Positions 24,664 to 34,104 of a DNA stretch of 64,000 nt are shown in pieces. Within the stretch, counting starts at the first letter, position 1; each line of letters opens with the position of its first letter. Location: assembly GCA_900315015.1 (NCBI GenBank), contig OMXJ01000003.1, positions 124,001 through 188,000 on the forward strand, read 5' to 3'. A model generated the notes under the pieces. The model searched no databases. It was not told where the DNA came from and saw only the letters and a list, made by a program, of their open reading frames with translations. Source of the DNA: an uncultured Eubacteriales bacterium (GTDB lineage Bacteria > Bacillota > Clostridia > Lachnospirales > Lachnospiraceae). The translations under genes were made by a program, and so were the position numbers.

Positions 24664-24709
24664 AAAAAGACTGTAGTAAAAGGAAATCCTTTATGCTACA
24701 GTCTTTTAT
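24664..24709. terminator. Bidirectional terminator
   Basis: AAAAGACTGTAG pairs perfectly with CTACAGTCTTTT, with A-rich sequence on the left and T-rich on the right, between the convergent DUF523 and uracil permease genes. Confidence 0.85.
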
Positions 24710-24743
24710 TATGCTTAAATTATTAAATATAAAGGCTTATCAA

Positions 24744-26264
24744 TTATCTCTTTGACTTTTTCTTCTTTTTTGACTTTCCGCCATTAAAAGGCTTTGCATT
24801 AAAAGCTTCTTTTGTGCTATCAGAAGGCGCTTCATTAACTTTAGGCTTTGAGGTTACTTTGGGTTTTTCGGGCGCTTCGGGCACTTCAGGAGTTTTACCG
24901 ATGTTAACGATAAGATTTGTTATAAGACCAACTATAAGAGCTGCTGCAAGAGAAGTGATTTCAAGAAGAGCTCCCTTTGTGATTCCGTTGTGACCAAAAC
25001 CAAAGTAGAGGCCGCCGATACCACAAACAAGAATAGAAGCAACTACGAAAAGGTTCTCAGACTTGTTAAGGTCAACTCTCTGAATCATCTGAAGACCAGA
25101 AACAGCGATAAAACCGTACATTGCGATACAAGCTCCGCCCATTACGCATTTAGGTATAGAATTAATCACGCAAACGAATGGAGAGAAGAAGGAAAGTACA
25201 ATACAACCGCATGCAGCTGTTATAATAGAAACTATAGAAGCATTTCCGGTAATGGCTACGCAACCGATAGATTCACCGTAGGTAGTATTTGCAGCACCGC
25301 CAAAGAAAGAACCAGCGATAGAACCAAGACCATCACCAAGGAGAGTCTTATCAAGACCAGGATCGGTAATAAGATCTTTTTCGATGATAGAACTAAGATT
25401 CTTATGATCTGCTATGTGCTGAGCAAGCTCAACAATACCAATAGGAACATAGATCATGGCAATATTACCAATAGCTGCAGCATCAAGAGGATACTGTCCC
25501 TTTGTTTCAAGAGCCTTAAGGAAGAAGAACTTAGGATAATCCACAATACTCTTGATTGAAAAAGGAGTAAAGGTATCAACGAAAGGCTTAAAATCCATTA
25601 TCTGCATAGATTCAATGTTAGCAAACTGACCAACAACAGTCATAATGAGAGCAATTATATAACCAGCACCAACACCGATAATGAAAGGAATAAGCTTCAT
25701 GTTCTTAGTTCCCTTAGTAGAAGCAAGGACTATTACAAAGAAGGTAAGAAGACCCACTATTATAGAAGCCCAGTTGTAACCTTCACCGTAAGCAGTATTT
25801 CCACCGTTACCCATAATCCAGCTAGTAGCAGTAGAAGAAAGTGATAATCCGATAAGAGCAACAATAGGACCGATAATAACATTAGGCATGAGTTTGTTGA
25901 CCCAGCCAGAACCTATTGCTTTAATAATTATCGCGATAACTACATAAACAAGGCCTGCAAAGGCTACACCGATAATTACTCCCCAGTAGCCATAGTTCAT
26001 TCCTATAGATGCTGCATAAGCACCAAGGAAGGTGAAGGAAGAACCTAAAAATACAGGGCTTTTCTTCTGGGTAAAAAGAATGTAGATGAGAGTACCGACA
26101 CCAGCGCCAAAGAGTGCTGCTGCAGGATCAGCGTCAAGTCCGTATCCGCTGACAATCATAGGTACAAGAAGTGTAGCTGCCATGATTGCAATCATCTGCT
26201 GGAAGCCGAAAATCAGAGTCTGAGAAAATTTCGGCTTGTCACTTACGTTGTAAACCAGTTTCAT
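24744..26264 (-). CDS. uraA: Uracil/xanthine permease (NCS2 family)
   Basis: A 506-aa proton-coupled nucleobase transporter. NCS2 features are FGFQQMIAIMAATLLVP at the N-terminus, multiple hydrophobic helices, GDGLGSIAGSFFGG, and NTTYGESIGCVAITG, the substrate-site region. The last ~55 residues form a Pro/Lys-rich tail ending KKKKKSKR, longer than usual and probably cytoplasmic. AAAGGAG 7 nt upstream fixes ATG 26264 rather than 26297. It lies downstream of a upp gene on the same strand, consistent with a uracil uptake-and-capture operon. Confidence 0.92.
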   Translation of the reverse strand: MKLVYNVSDKPKFSQTLIFGFQQMIAIMAATLLVPMIVSGYGLDADPAAALFGAGVGTLIYILFTQKKSPVFLGSSFTFLGAYAASIGMNYGYWGVIIGVAFAGLVYVVIAIIIKAIGSGWVNKLMPNVIIGPIVALIGLSLSSTATSWIMGNGGNTAYGEGYNWASIIVGLLTFFVIVLASTKGTKNMKLIPFIIGVGAGYIIALIMTVVGQFANIESMQIMDFKPFVDTFTPFSIKSIVDYPKFFFLKALETKGQYPLDAAAIGNIAMIYVPIGIVELAQHIADHKNLSSIIEKDLITDPGLDKTLLGDGLGSIAGSFFGGAANTTYGESIGCVAITGNASIVSIITAACGCIVLSFFSPFVCVINSIPKCVMGGACIAMYGFIAVSGLQMIQRVDLNKSENLFVVASILVCGIGGLYFGFGHNGITKGALLEITSLAAALIVGLITNLIVNIGKTPEVPEAPEKPKVTSKPKVNEAPSDSTKEAFNAKPFNGGKSKKKKKSKR

Positions 26265-26376
26265 AAAATGTCTCCTTTGGATAGATTTATTAATCAATGA
26301 AGACTATCCTGTACTAATTAACAATACTGGCAGAATTAAAAATACAGCAATCAGCCCTCATTAGATTTAAAGATAA

Positions 26377-27036
26377 TTAATTATGAGGCTTATAGCTGAC
26401 AGTGCCGTTTAAGCGGTCACCTGCATCACCTGCAGCTGTATAAATATAGCCCTGTTCATTTAATGGACCAGGAGCATAATTAGCAGCGTATATCATAACA
26501 TCAGGATGATGCTCGTAAACGAGCTTAACACCGACCTCGGATGCAAAAATACACATAAAGCGGACATCCCTGCAGCCTGCTTCCTTTACGTATTTAATTG
26601 CTGCATCAGCGCTTCCACCAGTAGCAAAGGCAGGGTCTACAATAATGACAGGACCAGCAGCTACATCTTCAGGAAGTTTAAAATAATAGGTTTCTGGGAG
26701 TAAAGTTTTTTCATTGCGGAAAAGACCTATATGACCAACCTTAGCAGTTGGAGATAAGGCTCTCAATCCTTCAACCATGCCAAGACCGGCACGAAGTATA
26801 GGAACAATAGTAAAATCCTCTGCGAGAACAGGGGTGGTGATTTTTTGAAGAGGAGCCTGAATTTCAACATCCTTAAGCTTAAGGTCACGAAGAACTTCGT
26901 AGCCCATGAGCATGGTCAGCTCCTTCACTAATTCACAGAATTCTTTAGAACCGGTATTGATATCGCACAGATGGCTTACCTTATGCTTTATCAATGGGTG
27001 ATCAAAAACAACTAAGTTAGATAAATAATCTTCCAT
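26377..27036 (-). CDS. upp: Uracil phosphoribosyltransferase, divergent paralogue
   Basis: A 219-aa enzyme expected to convert uracil + PRPP to UMP. It retains [14 protein letters not shown] and the GDAGDR uracil-site end. The PRPP loop reads DPAFATGGSA instead of the usual DPMLATGGS, the [11 protein letters not shown] segment has become YIYTAAGDAGD, and a KPHN tail is added. GGAGGG 6 nt upstream supports ATG 27036 over the longer frame to 27126. It is transcribed toward uraA and is head-to-head with a canonical upp. It may have changed specificity or regulation. Confidence 0.88.
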   Translation of the reverse strand: MEDYLSNLVVFDHPLIKHKVSHLCDINTGSKEFCELVKELTMLMGYEVLRDLKLKDVEIQAPLQKITTPVLAEDFTIVPILRAGLGMVEGLRALSPTAKVGHIGLFRNEKTLLPETYYFKLPEDVAAGPVIIVDPAFATGGSADAAIKYVKEAGCRDVRFMCIFASEVGVKLVYEHHPDVMIYAANYAPGPLNEQGYIYTAAGDAGDRLNGTVSYKPHN

Positions 27037-27219
27037 ATGATACCCTCCATAAGAATTTTTCATCTCCCCTATTATAACAAACTTATAAATAAAAATCCAT
27101 AAGAAATTTAATATATTAGAATTCATATTATTCTTGAAAAAAACACTGGTTTGATATAGAATAAAAGGTAGCTGGGAATATTAAAACCCAAAAAGAATAG
27201 TGATAAGGAAGGTAAAAAA

Positions 27220-27861
27220 ATGTATAAAGGAAACCCAAATATTACAATTTGTGACCATCCACTTTTAAAGCACAAGATCACATTACTTCGCATGAAGGAA
27301 ACAGGAACTAATGAATTTAGAAAGCTAGTTGAAGAAATCGGAATGTTAATGGGCTATGAAGCCTTAAGAGACCTCGAATTAGAGGATGTAGAAATTGAAA
27401 CTCCTATAGAAAAATCCATTCAGCCAATGGTAGCTGGAAAAAAGCCTGCAATAGTTCCAATTTTACGTGCGGGACTTGGTATGGTAAGCGGACTTTTAGC
27501 GCTTATGCCGGCAGCAAAGGTAGGTCATATCGGAATGTACCGCGATGAAGTTACTCATGAGCCACATGAATATTACTGCAAGCTTCCAAATCCTATAGAG
27601 CTTCGTAGAATATTTGTTGTAGACCCAATGCTTGCAACAGGCGGCTCTGCAGTAGATGCGATAAATCAGATTAAAAAGCATGGCGGAAAGAACATAACCT
27701 TTATGTGCATCATAGCAGCTCCTGAAGGCCTTAAGAGGTTGTCAGAGGCTCATCCGGATGTAAAGGTATTTGTAGGAAATCTAGACAGAGAGCTTAACGA
27801 AAATGCATATATCTGCCCGGGTCTTGGAGATGCGGGAGACAGAATATTTGGTACCAAATAG
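27220..27861 (+). CDS. upp: Uracil phosphoribosyltransferase, canonical
   Basis: A 213-aa enzyme of pyrimidine salvage with the standard motifs [26 protein letters not shown] (PRPP loop) and [16 protein letters not shown] (uracil site). Length is typical. AAGGAAGG precedes the start. It diverges from a second upp over a 183-bp region where both promoters must lie, and is followed by a strong terminator, so it is monocistronic. Confidence 0.93.
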   Translation: MYKGNPNITICDHPLLKHKITLLRMKETGTNEFRKLVEEIGMLMGYEALRDLELEDVEIETPIEKSIQPMVAGKKPAIVPILRAGLGMVSGLLALMPAAKVGHIGMYRDEVTHEPHEYYCKLPNPIELRRIFVVDPMLATGGSAVDAINQIKKHGGKNITFMCIIAAPEGLKRLSEAHPDVKVFVGNLDRELNENAYICPGLGDAGDRIFGTK

Positions 27862-27894
27862 GTAAATTGGTAATTAAATCAAATATTAAAACAG

Positions 27895-27940
27895 AAGACA
27901 TCCAGTATATAAGTTTATCATAAGACTGGATGTCTTTTTT
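27895..27940 (+). terminator. Terminator of canonical upp
   Basis: AAGACATCCAGT pairs perfectly with ACTGGATGTCTT and is followed by TTTTTT. Confidence 0.9.
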
Positions 27941-27991
27941 AGTATATTTTTAAGGAAATTTTTTATGATTTGTCTTGATGGTCAAAACAAG

Positions 27992-28020
27992 TTGATTTTA
28001 ACTTTAAATAATAGTATAAT
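27992..28020 (+). promoter_or_regulatory. Promoter of esterase-like gene
   Basis: TTGATT, 17-bp spacer, TATAAT. The expected transcript start falls at about 28027, which rules out the ATG there and supports ATG 28072. Confidence 0.7.
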
Positions 28021-28071
28021 TGCGCTATGGGTTGGTTAAAAAAACACTATAATAAAATTTACGGAGAATAT

Positions 28072-28902
28072 ATGATTACAGAAAAGTTTGATATTAAGGT
28101 AGAGGGCTCTCTACCAGGAGCAGCATTATATACATATATAATTGACTATAGTGCAGAGCTTGTAGTTAATGAAAGACCTCTTATTCTTTTATGTCCGGGA
28201 GGCGGTTATGAGTGGACTTCAGACAGAGAGGCAGAGATTTTGGCGCTTCAGTTCCTTGCTATGGGTTTTAACGCAGCTGTGCTTAGATATTCAGTAGCAC
28301 CTGCAGTATTTCCTACAGCACTATTAGAACTCTGTGAAGCAATGAAGATAGTAAAAGAAAATGCAGAAAAATGGCATGTTTTAAAGGATAAGATATTTGT
28401 AGAGGGATGCTCTGCAGGAGGACATCTTGCAGCTTCACTTGGAGTTTTCTGGAACAAGAAATGGCTTTCAGAAAAGGCAGGCGTAGCAAATGAGGTATTA
28501 AAGCCGGCTGGAATGATTCTATGCTATCCGGTTATTACTTCTGGAGAATATGCCCATAGAGGCTCTTTTAATGCACTTCTTAAGGGGATTGAGACAGAGG
28601 AGCTCTTAGAGGAGGTCTCACTAGAAAAGCAGGTTACTACAGATACACCTCCAGCATTCATCTGGCATACCTTTACAGATGATGCAGTACCTGTTGAAAA
28701 TTCCATATTCTTTATTACAGAACTCAGAAAGAACAAAGTAAATACAGAATTTCATATGTACCCAGTAGGAGGCCACGGTTATTCTACAGCAAAGCTTATA
28801 ACCAAGTCACCTCATGGAAACGAGATACAGGTTGAATGTCAGAACTGGTTAAATCAGGCTGAAATGTGGGTAAATAACGTAGTAAACGGTAATATTAAAT
28901 AG
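28072..28902 (+). CDS. Alpha/beta hydrolase, carbohydrate esterase-like
   Basis: A 276-aa serine hydrolase of the esterase/lipase group often called BD-FAE or acetyl-xylan-esterase-like. Seen: the oxyanion region LLCPGGGYEWTSDREAE, the nucleophile in GCSAGGHLAASL, the acid in TFTDDAVPVENS and the His in GGHGYS. No signal peptide, so it acts inside the cell, probably removing acetyl groups from imported sugars. GGAG 5 nt upstream and the promoter position support this start. It is monocistronic. Confidence 0.85.
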   Translation: MITEKFDIKVEGSLPGAALYTYIIDYSAELVVNERPLILLCPGGGYEWTSDREAEILALQFLAMGFNAAVLRYSVAPAVFPTALLELCEAMKIVKENAEKWHVLKDKIFVEGCSAGGHLAASLGVFWNKKWLSEKAGVANEVLKPAGMILCYPVITSGEYAHRGSFNALLKGIETEELLEEVSLEKQVTTDTPPAFIWHTFTDDAVPVENSIFFITELRKNKVNTEFHMYPVGGHGYSTAKLITKSPHGNEIQVECQNWLNQAEMWVNNVVNGNIK

Positions 28903-29007
28903 TATGTTTTGTTGTGTTGTTTGCAATCTATGCGGTAATAAGAACAACAACAATTATATTTGTGGCAAAAATATTTAAATAATCAGGTTGATTAATATTT
29001 AAAATGG

Positions 29008-29039
29008 GCTTTCGTGAGAATTTACGAAAGCTTATTTTT
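29008..29039 (+). terminator. Terminator before GH3 gene
   Basis: GCTTTCGT pairs with ACGAAAGC, followed by TTATTTTT. It ends about 25 bp before the GH3 start, close enough to act as an attenuator if the GH3 promoter lies upstream. Confidence 0.75.
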
Positions 29040-29062
29040 GAGATTAGAAGGAAGGTAAGAAA

Positions 29063-31384
29063 ATGAAAAAGAGATTTTTGACATTTGCCCTCTGTACCAC
29101 AATAGTATTAAATATGACTGGCTGTATGGGGATATCTGATTATGGTAATGAAGGTATAAGCACAGAAAGTACTGTAAATACTGCTTCTAGCGAAGGAGGG
29201 GAAGCAAAGCCTTCAGATAAAACAGAAGGAGATGTGACTGCAATCTCTGATATGCAAGGAGAAACAGATCCGGCAGAAGCAGAGAAAAAAGCAAAATATA
29301 ACACGGAAAAAGAAGATGAAGCAACCGACGGTTCAGCCAAAGAAGGTGAAGCAGACAGTAATGCAACAGATAATGACATAGCAGAACCTTCACAAAATAG
29401 TGAGCCGGTAAATAATACTGATAATAATGAGAATAATGATCCGGTAAATAATACTGATAATAATGAGAATAATGATGAGTCATCGAAAAGCAGTGATGAT
29501 AATAATGAAAATGATGAGGATGTAATGGATGCAAGCAGTGAAGTGAAAAAAATCCTTTCTGAAATGAGTTTAGAAGAAAAGATTACTCAGACTCTTATGA
29601 TAGATTTCCGTAAATGGGGGTCTTCTGAAACTGATATGACGGTACTTGATCCACAGGTAAAGGACATAATTTCAGAATATGATTTTGGTGCATTTATCCT
29701 TTTTGCACAGAACATAAAGGAAACTGATAAGACCTTTGATCTTACGATGGCGCTTCAAGAAGCAGCAACAAGTGATGATGGTATACCATTACTTATAGCC
29801 ACAGACCAGGAGGGAGGCTCGGTATTCAGACTTGCCTCAGGAACTGCACTTCCGGGAAATATGGCTCTTGCAGCCACAGCAGATGAAAACTGCGCTGTAA
29901 TGGCAGGAGAGATAATAGGAAGCGAGCTTTCGGCCGTTGGAATTAACACGACCTTAGCGCCTGTAGTGGATGTAAATAATAATGCCAATAACCCGGTAAT
30001 AGGTCTTAGGTCTTTTTCGGATAGCGCAGATATTGTAAGCAGATTCGGCAGTGCTGTTCTTAAAGGGCTTGATGAATATAATGTCATTGGATGTGCAAAG
30101 CATTTTCCAGGACATGGAGATACAGATACTGATTCACATTACGGACTTCCAGTAGTAGATAAATCCTATGATGAGCTTTCAGCAAATGAATTAGCACCAT
30201 TTAAGGCGCTGATAGATAACGGCGTAGGAATGATAATGACTGCGCATATTCTTTATCCGCAGCTAGATAATACAACAATTTATTCTGAAAAAACAGGTAA
30301 AGAGGAAAAAAGACCTGCAACTATGTCGCACAAGATATTGACAGATATATTAAAGGGAGAAATGGGCTTTGACGGAGTTGTAATAACTGATGGAATGAAT
30401 ATGGAGGGAATTGCAGCTACGTACTCAGAAACCCAGGCTGTAGTTGAGGCAATAGCTGCTGGTGCAGATATGATATGCATGCCGGCAACAGGGATATACA
30501 GGGAGTCAGAGATGAAAAGAATAGATGCTATTGTAGAGGCTGTAGAGAAGGCTGTAGATAGCGGATATATTAGTGAAGAAAGACTCGATGATGCAGTAAC
30601 AAGAATCCTTAACCTCAAGGAAGAATATGGCATTTTGGAGCTTGATTTATCAAAGTACTCAAAGAAAGAGGCCATGAACATTGTAGGAAGCGATGAAAAC
30701 CGCAAAAAAGAAAGAGATATAGCAGCAAAGGCTGTAACAGTCGTTAAAAATGATGGAGATGTATTACCACTTGATATCGATGAGAATTCAAAAGTACTGA
30801 TGGTAGCTGCCTATAATAATGAAAAAGCTCAGCTTCTTATGGGATGGAACAGAGGAAAGCAGGCAGGGGTGATTTCAGAGAATGCAAAGGTTAAATGCAT
30901 GAACATATCCGATGACTTACAAACAGTTTCAGGAGAATTAAAGGAAAATATTGACTGGGCTGATACAGTAATAGCAATCTCAGAGGTAGGAAATGCTGAC
31001 CAGATGGCTTATAATAGCTGGCAATCCGCAGGAGTAAATAACATTGTTGAATACTGCCATAAAAACAAAAAGGTAAGCGTAGTAATGTCATGTAGCAAGC
31101 CTATGGACGTGCAGCTATACCCGGAGGCAGATGCAGTGCTTGCTGTATTTGGAAATAAAGGTTCTTCGGTTGATGTAACAGAGGCTCTTGTAGGAAGCGT
31201 GACAGAATCAAAGCAGGCCTATGGACCGAATATTGTTGCAGGAATTGAGGTTATTCTTGGAGTATACGGAGCTTCAGGAAAGCTTCCTGTGAATATTCCT
31301 GAATTTGATGCGGCAAATAAGAGCTATAGCAGGACCAATATGGTATATGAGAGAGGTTTTGGCCTTAGCTTCGATAAAAAGTAA
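29063..31384 (+). CDS. GH3 beta-N-acetylhexosaminidase lipoprotein
   Basis: A 773-aa surface lipoprotein: signal ending MTGC (Cys21), a ~150-residue Asp/Asn/Glu/Ser-rich linker containing a duplicated 12-residue unit, then a GH3 catalytic domain and a GH3 C-terminal domain. The NagZ-type signature KHFPGHG (346-352) followed by DTDSH (355-359) marks an N-acetylglucosaminidase with a His/Asp catalytic dyad; the nucleophile is Asp443 in VITDGMNME. It probably processes peptidoglycan fragments or host and dietary N-acetylglucosaminides outside the cell. A good Shine-Dalgarno (GGAAGG) precedes the start. Confidence 0.9.
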   Translation: MKKRFLTFALCTTIVLNMTGCMGISDYGNEGISTESTVNTASSEGGEAKPSDKTEGDVTAISDMQGETDPAEAEKKAKYNTEKEDEATDGSAKEGEADSNATDNDIAEPSQNSEPVNNTDNNENNDPVNNTDNNENNDESSKSSDDNNENDEDVMDASSEVKKILSEMSLEEKITQTLMIDFRKWGSSETDMTVLDPQVKDIISEYDFGAFILFAQNIKETDKTFDLTMALQEAATSDDGIPLLIATDQEGGSVFRLASGTALPGNMALAATADENCAVMAGEIIGSELSAVGINTTLAPVVDVNNNANNPVIGLRSFSDSADIVSRFGSAVLKGLDEYNVIGCAKHFPGHGDTDTDSHYGLPVVDKSYDELSANELAPFKALIDNGVGMIMTAHILYPQLDNTTIYSEKTGKEEKRPATMSHKILTDILKGEMGFDGVVITDGMNMEGIAATYSETQAVVEAIAAGADMICMPATGIYRESEMKRIDAIVEAVEKAVDSGYISEERLDDAVTRILNLKEEYGILELDLSKYSKKEAMNIVGSDENRKKERDIAAKAVTVVKNDGDVLPLDIDENSKVLMVAAYNNEKAQLLMGWNRGKQAGVISENAKVKCMNISDDLQTVSGELKENIDWADTVIAISEVGNADQMAYNSWQSAGVNNIVEYCHKNKKVSVVMSCSKPMDVQLYPEADAVLAVFGNKGSSVDVTEALVGSVTESKQAYGPNIVAGIEVILGVYGASGKLPVNIPEFDAANKSYSRTNMVYERGFGLSFDKK
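29405..29476 (+). repeat. 2 x 36-bp in-frame repeat in GH3 linker
   Basis: Two identical 36-bp units encode PVNNTDNNENND twice in the lipoprotein linker, ahead of more degenerate Asn/Asp-rich sequence. Confidence 0.95.
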
Positions 31385-31493
31385 TATTATAAATAATTTT
31401 TTTATGATTTTTCTTGAAAAAGCGAAAGAAGTATGATAGCATATTTATAGTGAAGAGTGTGGGCAAAAATCTTAATATAAAGGAGGCGTGCCC

Positions 31494-32651
31494 TTGTTTA
31501 TAAATAGAATAAAATACAGCGGGGAAGATTTAAATACTGAGATTTCTAGCAGAGATGAGTATGATAAAAAGAAAAAAGCTGATGAGGCTTTGGTTAGAAT
31601 GAATCAACTTGTAACTGATTTAAGAAATAAATATATGATTATCTCTGAATCCTGGAACGACGTAATTGTAGAATTTCAGAAAAAGAGAAATGCTCTTATG
31701 TATAATGCTTCTGGAGAACTTGAATTAAGAATGATCATCGAAGATCTTTTCAAGGAAAGAGGGAACTTTGGAATCAGGTATAATGCACTGATTGAAGAAG
31801 TGGGAAATTTTGGAAATTCTCTTATGAAAAACGGAGCTGATTATAGGTCAATCGAGCAGATTTTGCCGCTTATTGATGAAATAGTAGCAAATTCTAAGTG
31901 TTTGAACATTAATATATATAATGTTGAGGGACTTGATAATGTTGGCCCGCAGGAATTTGACATTTCTCCAAGATCAAAGGAAATAATAAACAGCTGGAAG
32001 CAGAAATATCAGACTATCCCAGAACTTAAATATGCGACTCAAAAAAGAGAGCTAAAGCAGAGCATCAATGAGCTTAAATCAAAGCTTCGTGATGCTGAAA
32101 GTAAAAAGAAGGCTGAAGAGGCTGAGTATCTTATAATGAAGGGAAATCTTGATTCCATAACTGAAAGAATAAATGAAAGTACAGGTCAGGTGGAAGAAAA
32201 AAACAGCAAGGTGCGTTCTTCTGCTGATGTAGAGCTTGAAGAGACAGATAAGAAACTAACTGAATATAAAGAAGCAGCTAAAAATGTTGACGCTGAAATA
32301 GCTAAGAATAAGGAAGAGCTTTCAAAGCTTTCGTTTTTCAAGAGAGCTCAGAAAAAAGAGATTCAAAATAAGATCGATGAATTGATTATTACTAGAAGGA
32401 AGTTTACTGCGAGAATCAGGGAAGTGCAGGATAATATCGAAAGAATCATCAATGAAAGAGATTCAAAGCTAGAAAAGAGCAATAGAGGCGTTTTAGCAGA
32501 TAAGGCAAAAGTCAGAGAGCTTACTGTTGCAATAGCTAGAACCCAAAAAGATATCAATGAGCTAGATAGAGAAATAAATGCTTTGCAGGTTGAAATTGAT
32601 TCTAAGTGTGAAGTAATAAGGCAGCTTGAAGAAAAGGAGTCTTTACCATGA
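31494..32651 (+). CDS. Coiled-coil protein A (paralogue of next gene)
   Basis: A 385-aa cytoplasmic protein of unknown family. The N-terminal ~160 residues are mixed helical. Residues ~180-380 are heptad-like coiled coil (KRELKQSINELKSKLRDAES and similar) interrupted by a conserved KLSFFKRAQKKEIQNKIDEL segment. No membrane segment or catalytic motif is seen. TTG at 31494 is preferred because AAGGAGG (31480-31486) is 7 nt away; the GTG at 31488 is too close. The next gene is a clear paralogue. Confidence 0.75.
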   Translation: MFINRIKYSGEDLNTEISSRDEYDKKKKADEALVRMNQLVTDLRNKYMIISESWNDVIVEFQKKRNALMYNASGELELRMIIEDLFKERGNFGIRYNALIEEVGNFGNSLMKNGADYRSIEQILPLIDEIVANSKCLNINIYNVEGLDNVGPQEFDISPRSKEIINSWKQKYQTIPELKYATQKRELKQSINELKSKLRDAESKKKAEEAEYLIMKGNLDSITERINESTGQVEEKNSKVRSSADVELEETDKKLTEYKEAAKNVDAEIAKNKEELSKLSFFKRAQKKEIQNKIDELIITRRKFTARIREVQDNIERIINERDSKLEKSNRGVLADKAKVRELTVAIARTQKDINELDREINALQVEIDSKCEVIRQLEEKESLP

Positions 32652-32737
32652 GGTAGAGACTCATTCTTTTACACTGTGTTTATTTTTCGAGGGCGAAAAA
32701 AATAGTTCTTATTTTTTTAAATAAGGGGGAAATGCGT

Positions 32738-33826
32738 ATGGATAACAGCTTAAATAATAAAGATTATTTACCGCTTGATGAGGAAACCTTAAAGCAGGTC
32801 GATTCTCTGCTTACGGATATTAAAATAAGTACTGAAAATCTAGATAAAAAGTGGAGCAATGATGTAAAAGAGTTTTCTAAGAATTATTACGGTGAGAATA
32901 ATAATAGGGATTATGCGATAAAGCAGTTATTTAAGAGAAGATTAGAGTATGAGGAAAAATTAGAAGAGCTCATTGGAGAAACTGACAGGTATGGCGAAAG
33001 CATCCTGGAGATGTCAAAAGATGATAGGTTCATAGGCATAATTGCAGACCTCTTTAGAGAACTAGTTAAACTATCTAGAAAATTTACCCTAACTCATGAG
33101 GTTGAAGGTGAAATAGATGAGAGCATTGGGAAAAAGGATTATACACTGCCTTCCGATATGCTAGATATAATTGATAAATGGAAAAAGAAAGTAATGGCTC
33201 ATCCTGAAATACACAATCTAGCTCAGAAAAAGGAACTAGAGGAGGATATAGAAAAACTTGAGTTTCAATTAAAGAAACTTTATGAAAGAAAAGAATATTA
33301 CGAGAGAGAACTAGGGGATGAAAACGATAAGCACGAAGAACTAATAGAACGTATAAATGAAAAGGAAGATAGAATAAGGGAGAAGAACCTTAAAAACCGT
33401 GAGGAAGCGGAAATAAAGGTAAGGGAAGAAGATAATGCGGTTTTTGATCTAAAGGAGGATTTAAACACAACTGAACACCAGATAGAACTTCTGACTGAGG
33501 AATTAAGAAAGCTTTCCTTTATAAAAATCAATCAGAAAAAGGAAATAAATCAGAGAATAGATGAGTATAAGGGCAGAGTTATAATGCTCAATAGGAAAAT
33601 CAGAACAAGACAAGATAATATGGAGCGTATCTTGAAGGAAAGAGATACTATCATAGATAATAGAAACAGTACTCTGTTAAAGGAAAAGGCCCAGCTTCGA
33701 GAGGTTGTTGTTGATCTTGCTAAAACTAAAGCTGAACTAAATAAAATAGATAAAGAAATTGATGATTTAACTGAAATAATCGAAAGAAAAAAGGCTAAGT
33801 TAGAAAGTATTAACAAAGATTTGTAA
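32738..33826 (+). CDS. Coiled-coil protein B (paralogue of previous gene)
   Basis: A 362-aa paralogue of protein A with the same layout: N-terminal domain to about residue 150, then a long coiled coil containing the matching KLSFIKINQKKEINQRIDEY segment and the shared end block (NMERILKERDTIIDN, then LAKTKAELNKIDKEIDDL). ATG 32738 is 7 nt from a GGGGGA Shine-Dalgarno; ATG 32732 is too close. The pair may form a hetero-oligomeric filament or scaffold; function is unknown. Confidence 0.75.
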   Translation: MDNSLNNKDYLPLDEETLKQVDSLLTDIKISTENLDKKWSNDVKEFSKNYYGENNNRDYAIKQLFKRRLEYEEKLEELIGETDRYGESILEMSKDDRFIGIIADLFRELVKLSRKFTLTHEVEGEIDESIGKKDYTLPSDMLDIIDKWKKKVMAHPEIHNLAQKKELEEDIEKLEFQLKKLYERKEYYERELGDENDKHEELIERINEKEDRIREKNLKNREEAEIKVREEDNAVFDLKEDLNTTEHQIELLTEELRKLSFIKINQKKEINQRIDEYKGRVIMLNRKIRTRQDNMERILKERDTIIDNRNSTLLKEKAQLREVVVDLAKTKAELNKIDKEIDDLTEIIERKKAKLESINKDL

Positions 33827-33882
33827 TGTAATTAGTCATTGATTAATTTATTTTTATATTATGCAAAATTTATTATATGCTG

Positions 33883-33911
33883 TTGAAAACACTGATTAAA
33901 TATGTTATAAT
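33883..33911 (+). promoter_or_regulatory. Promoter of PAS gene leader
   Basis: TTGAAA, 17-bp spacer, TATAAT. It would produce a leader of about 187 nt before the PAS-domain gene. Confidence 0.7.
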
Positions 33912-33915
33912 AACA

Positions 33916-34103
33916 TTTAGTTAGTACAAATGATTAACTTTGATCTAAAGGTAATAATCGTTTTAACGAAGTAACTAAAAAATACAATGTAAATACGGGA
34001 TAATGCATTGTATTTTATCAAAAGAATACGGAGTGTACAATTCTCGCTAATACTCATGGGCGAGCCTGTGGGAAGAAGCCTGAAAAAACGAAAGGACTGT
34101 ATT
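33916..34103 (+). promoter_or_regulatory. Structured 5' leader of unknown class
   Basis: Three consecutive inverted-repeat modules fill the leader. (1) TTTAGTTA (33916-33923) with TAACTAAA (33972-33979), enclosing GATTA/TAATC and CTTT/AAAG. (2) A perfect 10-bp hairpin AAATACAATG / CATTGTATTT (33980-34015) with a short T-tail. (3) AATAC (34025) with GTATT (34099-34103), enclosing CTCGC/GCGAG (34043-34064) and holding the Shine-Dalgarno AAAGGA beside its closing stem. It matches no riboswitch recognised by eye, including c-di-GMP-I, purine, glycine and TPP. Confidence 0.5.
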
Positions 34104-34104
34104 T

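Noticed and set aside
33980-34103. c-di-GMP-I, glycine or cobalamin riboswitch upstream of the PAS gene
   Set aside because: Core sequences of these classes could not be found, so only an unclassified structured leader is reported.
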